64,000 nucleotides of DNA from Rhodoferax sp. BLA1. Lineage in GTDB: Bacteria; Pseudomonadota; Gammaproteobacteria; Burkholderiales; Burkholderiaceae_C. Positions 63,453 through 64,000 of the stretch are shown piece by piece. Each line of letters opens with the position of its first letter. Position 1 is the stretch's first letter. The position numbers were made by a program, and so were the translations under genes. The stretch is from assembly GCF_013416775.1 (NCBI RefSeq), contig NZ_SZVI01000003.1, positions 62,001-126,000 of the forward strand, in the 5' to 3' direction. The notes beneath the pieces are model-generated. The model made no database searches. It saw only the letters and a list, made by a program, of their open reading frames with translations, and was not told the origin of the DNA.

Positions 63453-64000
63453 TTGCAAACTGGCGTCACAATACCCGCGCACCAGGGCCAACAGTTCGTC
63501 CTCCGGATAGGGCTTGCCGAGGTAGTGGTCGACCCCGAGCGCACGCGCGTAGTCGCGGTGTTTTTCGGCGATGCGTGAGGTGATCATGATCACCGGCAGG
63601 TCTTTTAGCCGGTCATCACTGCGGATGTTGCGCACCAGGTCAAAGCCGTCCATACGCGGCATCTCGATGTCAGCCAGCACCACCACCGGTTTTTCCAGCT
63701 GCAGCTGCTCCAAGGCCTGCAGACCATCGGCGGCCAGGGCCACCCGGTAACCTTCACGCTTCAAGAGCCGCTGCGTGACACGCCGCACGGTGATCGAGTC
63801 GTCTACCACCAGCACCAGCGGCACCTGGCTGGCCGGGGTAACTTGGCCAGCCGGTGTGGCACCCTGTGTCTCGCCATCTGTTGGTGCAGCCCCCGCATGG
63901 CCTGTCGTGTAGGCCTGGGCCTGTTCACCATAAGCCGCTGCCAGCGCCACCGGGTTGTAGATCAGCACCACCGCACCAGAGGCCAGTGCCGACATGCCCA
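63444..64000 (-). CDS. Hybrid CheA-type sensor kinase, C-terminal part (partial)
   Basis: The 3' end of a gene cut by the window edge. The visible 185 residues contain the end of a CheW-like domain (ALASGAVVLIYNPVALAA), a Q/T/G/A-rich linker, and a receiver domain with VLVVDDSITVRRV, phosphoacceptor aspartate in LADIEMPRMDGFD, VIMITSR and LGKPYPEDELL. This arrangement is typical of ChpA/PilL, which controls type IV pilus twitching. The frame is still open at 64000. Its N-terminal Hpt domains are not in the window. Confidence 0.85.
   Translation of the reverse strand, partial: GMSALASGAVVLIYNPVALAAAYGEQAQAYTTGHAGAAPTDGETQGATPAGQVTPASQVPLVLVVDDSITVRRVTQRLLKREGYRVALAADGLQALEQLQLEKPVVVLADIEMPRMDGFDLVRNIRSDDRLKDLPVIMITSRIAEKHRDYARALGVDHYLGKPYPEDELLALVRGYCDASLQAK

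Noticed and set aside
1-64000. CRISPR array
   Set aside because: No regularly spaced direct repeats with unique spacers were seen anywhere in the window.

Overview
The window is a GC-rich betaproteobacterial chromosome segment. It most resembles the Comamonadaceae (Rhodoferax/Polaromonas type). The signs are the gene orders rsmD-coaD, pilD-coaE-zapD-yacG and pyrR-pyrB-pseudo-pyrC, the form II RuBisCO, and a dispersed short palindromic repeat with a core like AGCCCTTAT-N-ATAAGGGCT. Genus is inferred from gene content alone.

Layout. Positions 1-5241 hold a leftward cluster of two M16 peptidases, rsmD and coaD, divergent from ftsY. Positions 5363-16239 hold type IV pilus genes pilB-pilC and pilD-coaE-zapD-yacG, split by about 5.2 kb with a LysR/MFS pair and a secreted DUF1800/DUF1501 pair. 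Positions 16344-27070 hold a TSUP transporter, a TRIC-type channel, a DUF1841 protein, a MoxR ATPase, a GNAT protein, a VWA protein and tamA-tamB. Then follow tRNA-Arg(CCT), a chemoreceptor, a ribosome-hibernation-type protein, MarC and a BCCT transporter. Positions 32690-33370 look like a decayed integron: an intI 5' fragment, one AT-rich cassette ORF and an attC-like hairpin. A DUF342/FapA protein follows.

The metabolic core is carbon fixation. A leftward operon-like run cbbY-rpe-fbp-prk-tkt-gph-pgk (43436 to 35522) lies divergent from cbbR. About 9 kb away, cbbM (form II RuBisCO) is followed by the activase genes cbbQ and cbbO. Together they cover ribulose-bisphosphate regeneration, carboxylation, phosphoglycolate salvage, removal of inhibitory sugar phosphates and RuBisCO repair. 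No GAPDH or aldolase gene is present here. Two matching inverted repeats (ATCAG-N6-CTGAT), one upstream of cbbR/cbbY and one upstream of cbbM, suggest shared control. Between the two blocks lie a complete siaABCD-like phosphatase/kinase/target/diguanylate-cyclase cluster, small unknown genes, a DUF3883 protein, a second GGDEF protein, a flavin reductase and an orphan ParA.

The right end holds pyrC' (a pseudo-dihydroorotase), pyrB, pyrR, ruvX and yqgE leftward, a photolyase rightward, and the 3' end of a hybrid CheA (ChpA/PilL type) cut by the window edge.

The most unusual non-coding signals are two long stem-loop elements in opposite orientation between cbbM and cbbQ. They share internal-loop sequences but have different, still paired, stems. 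The second is the dispersed palindromic repeat family, whose copies carry stop codons and probably a signal-peptide segment of neighbouring genes.
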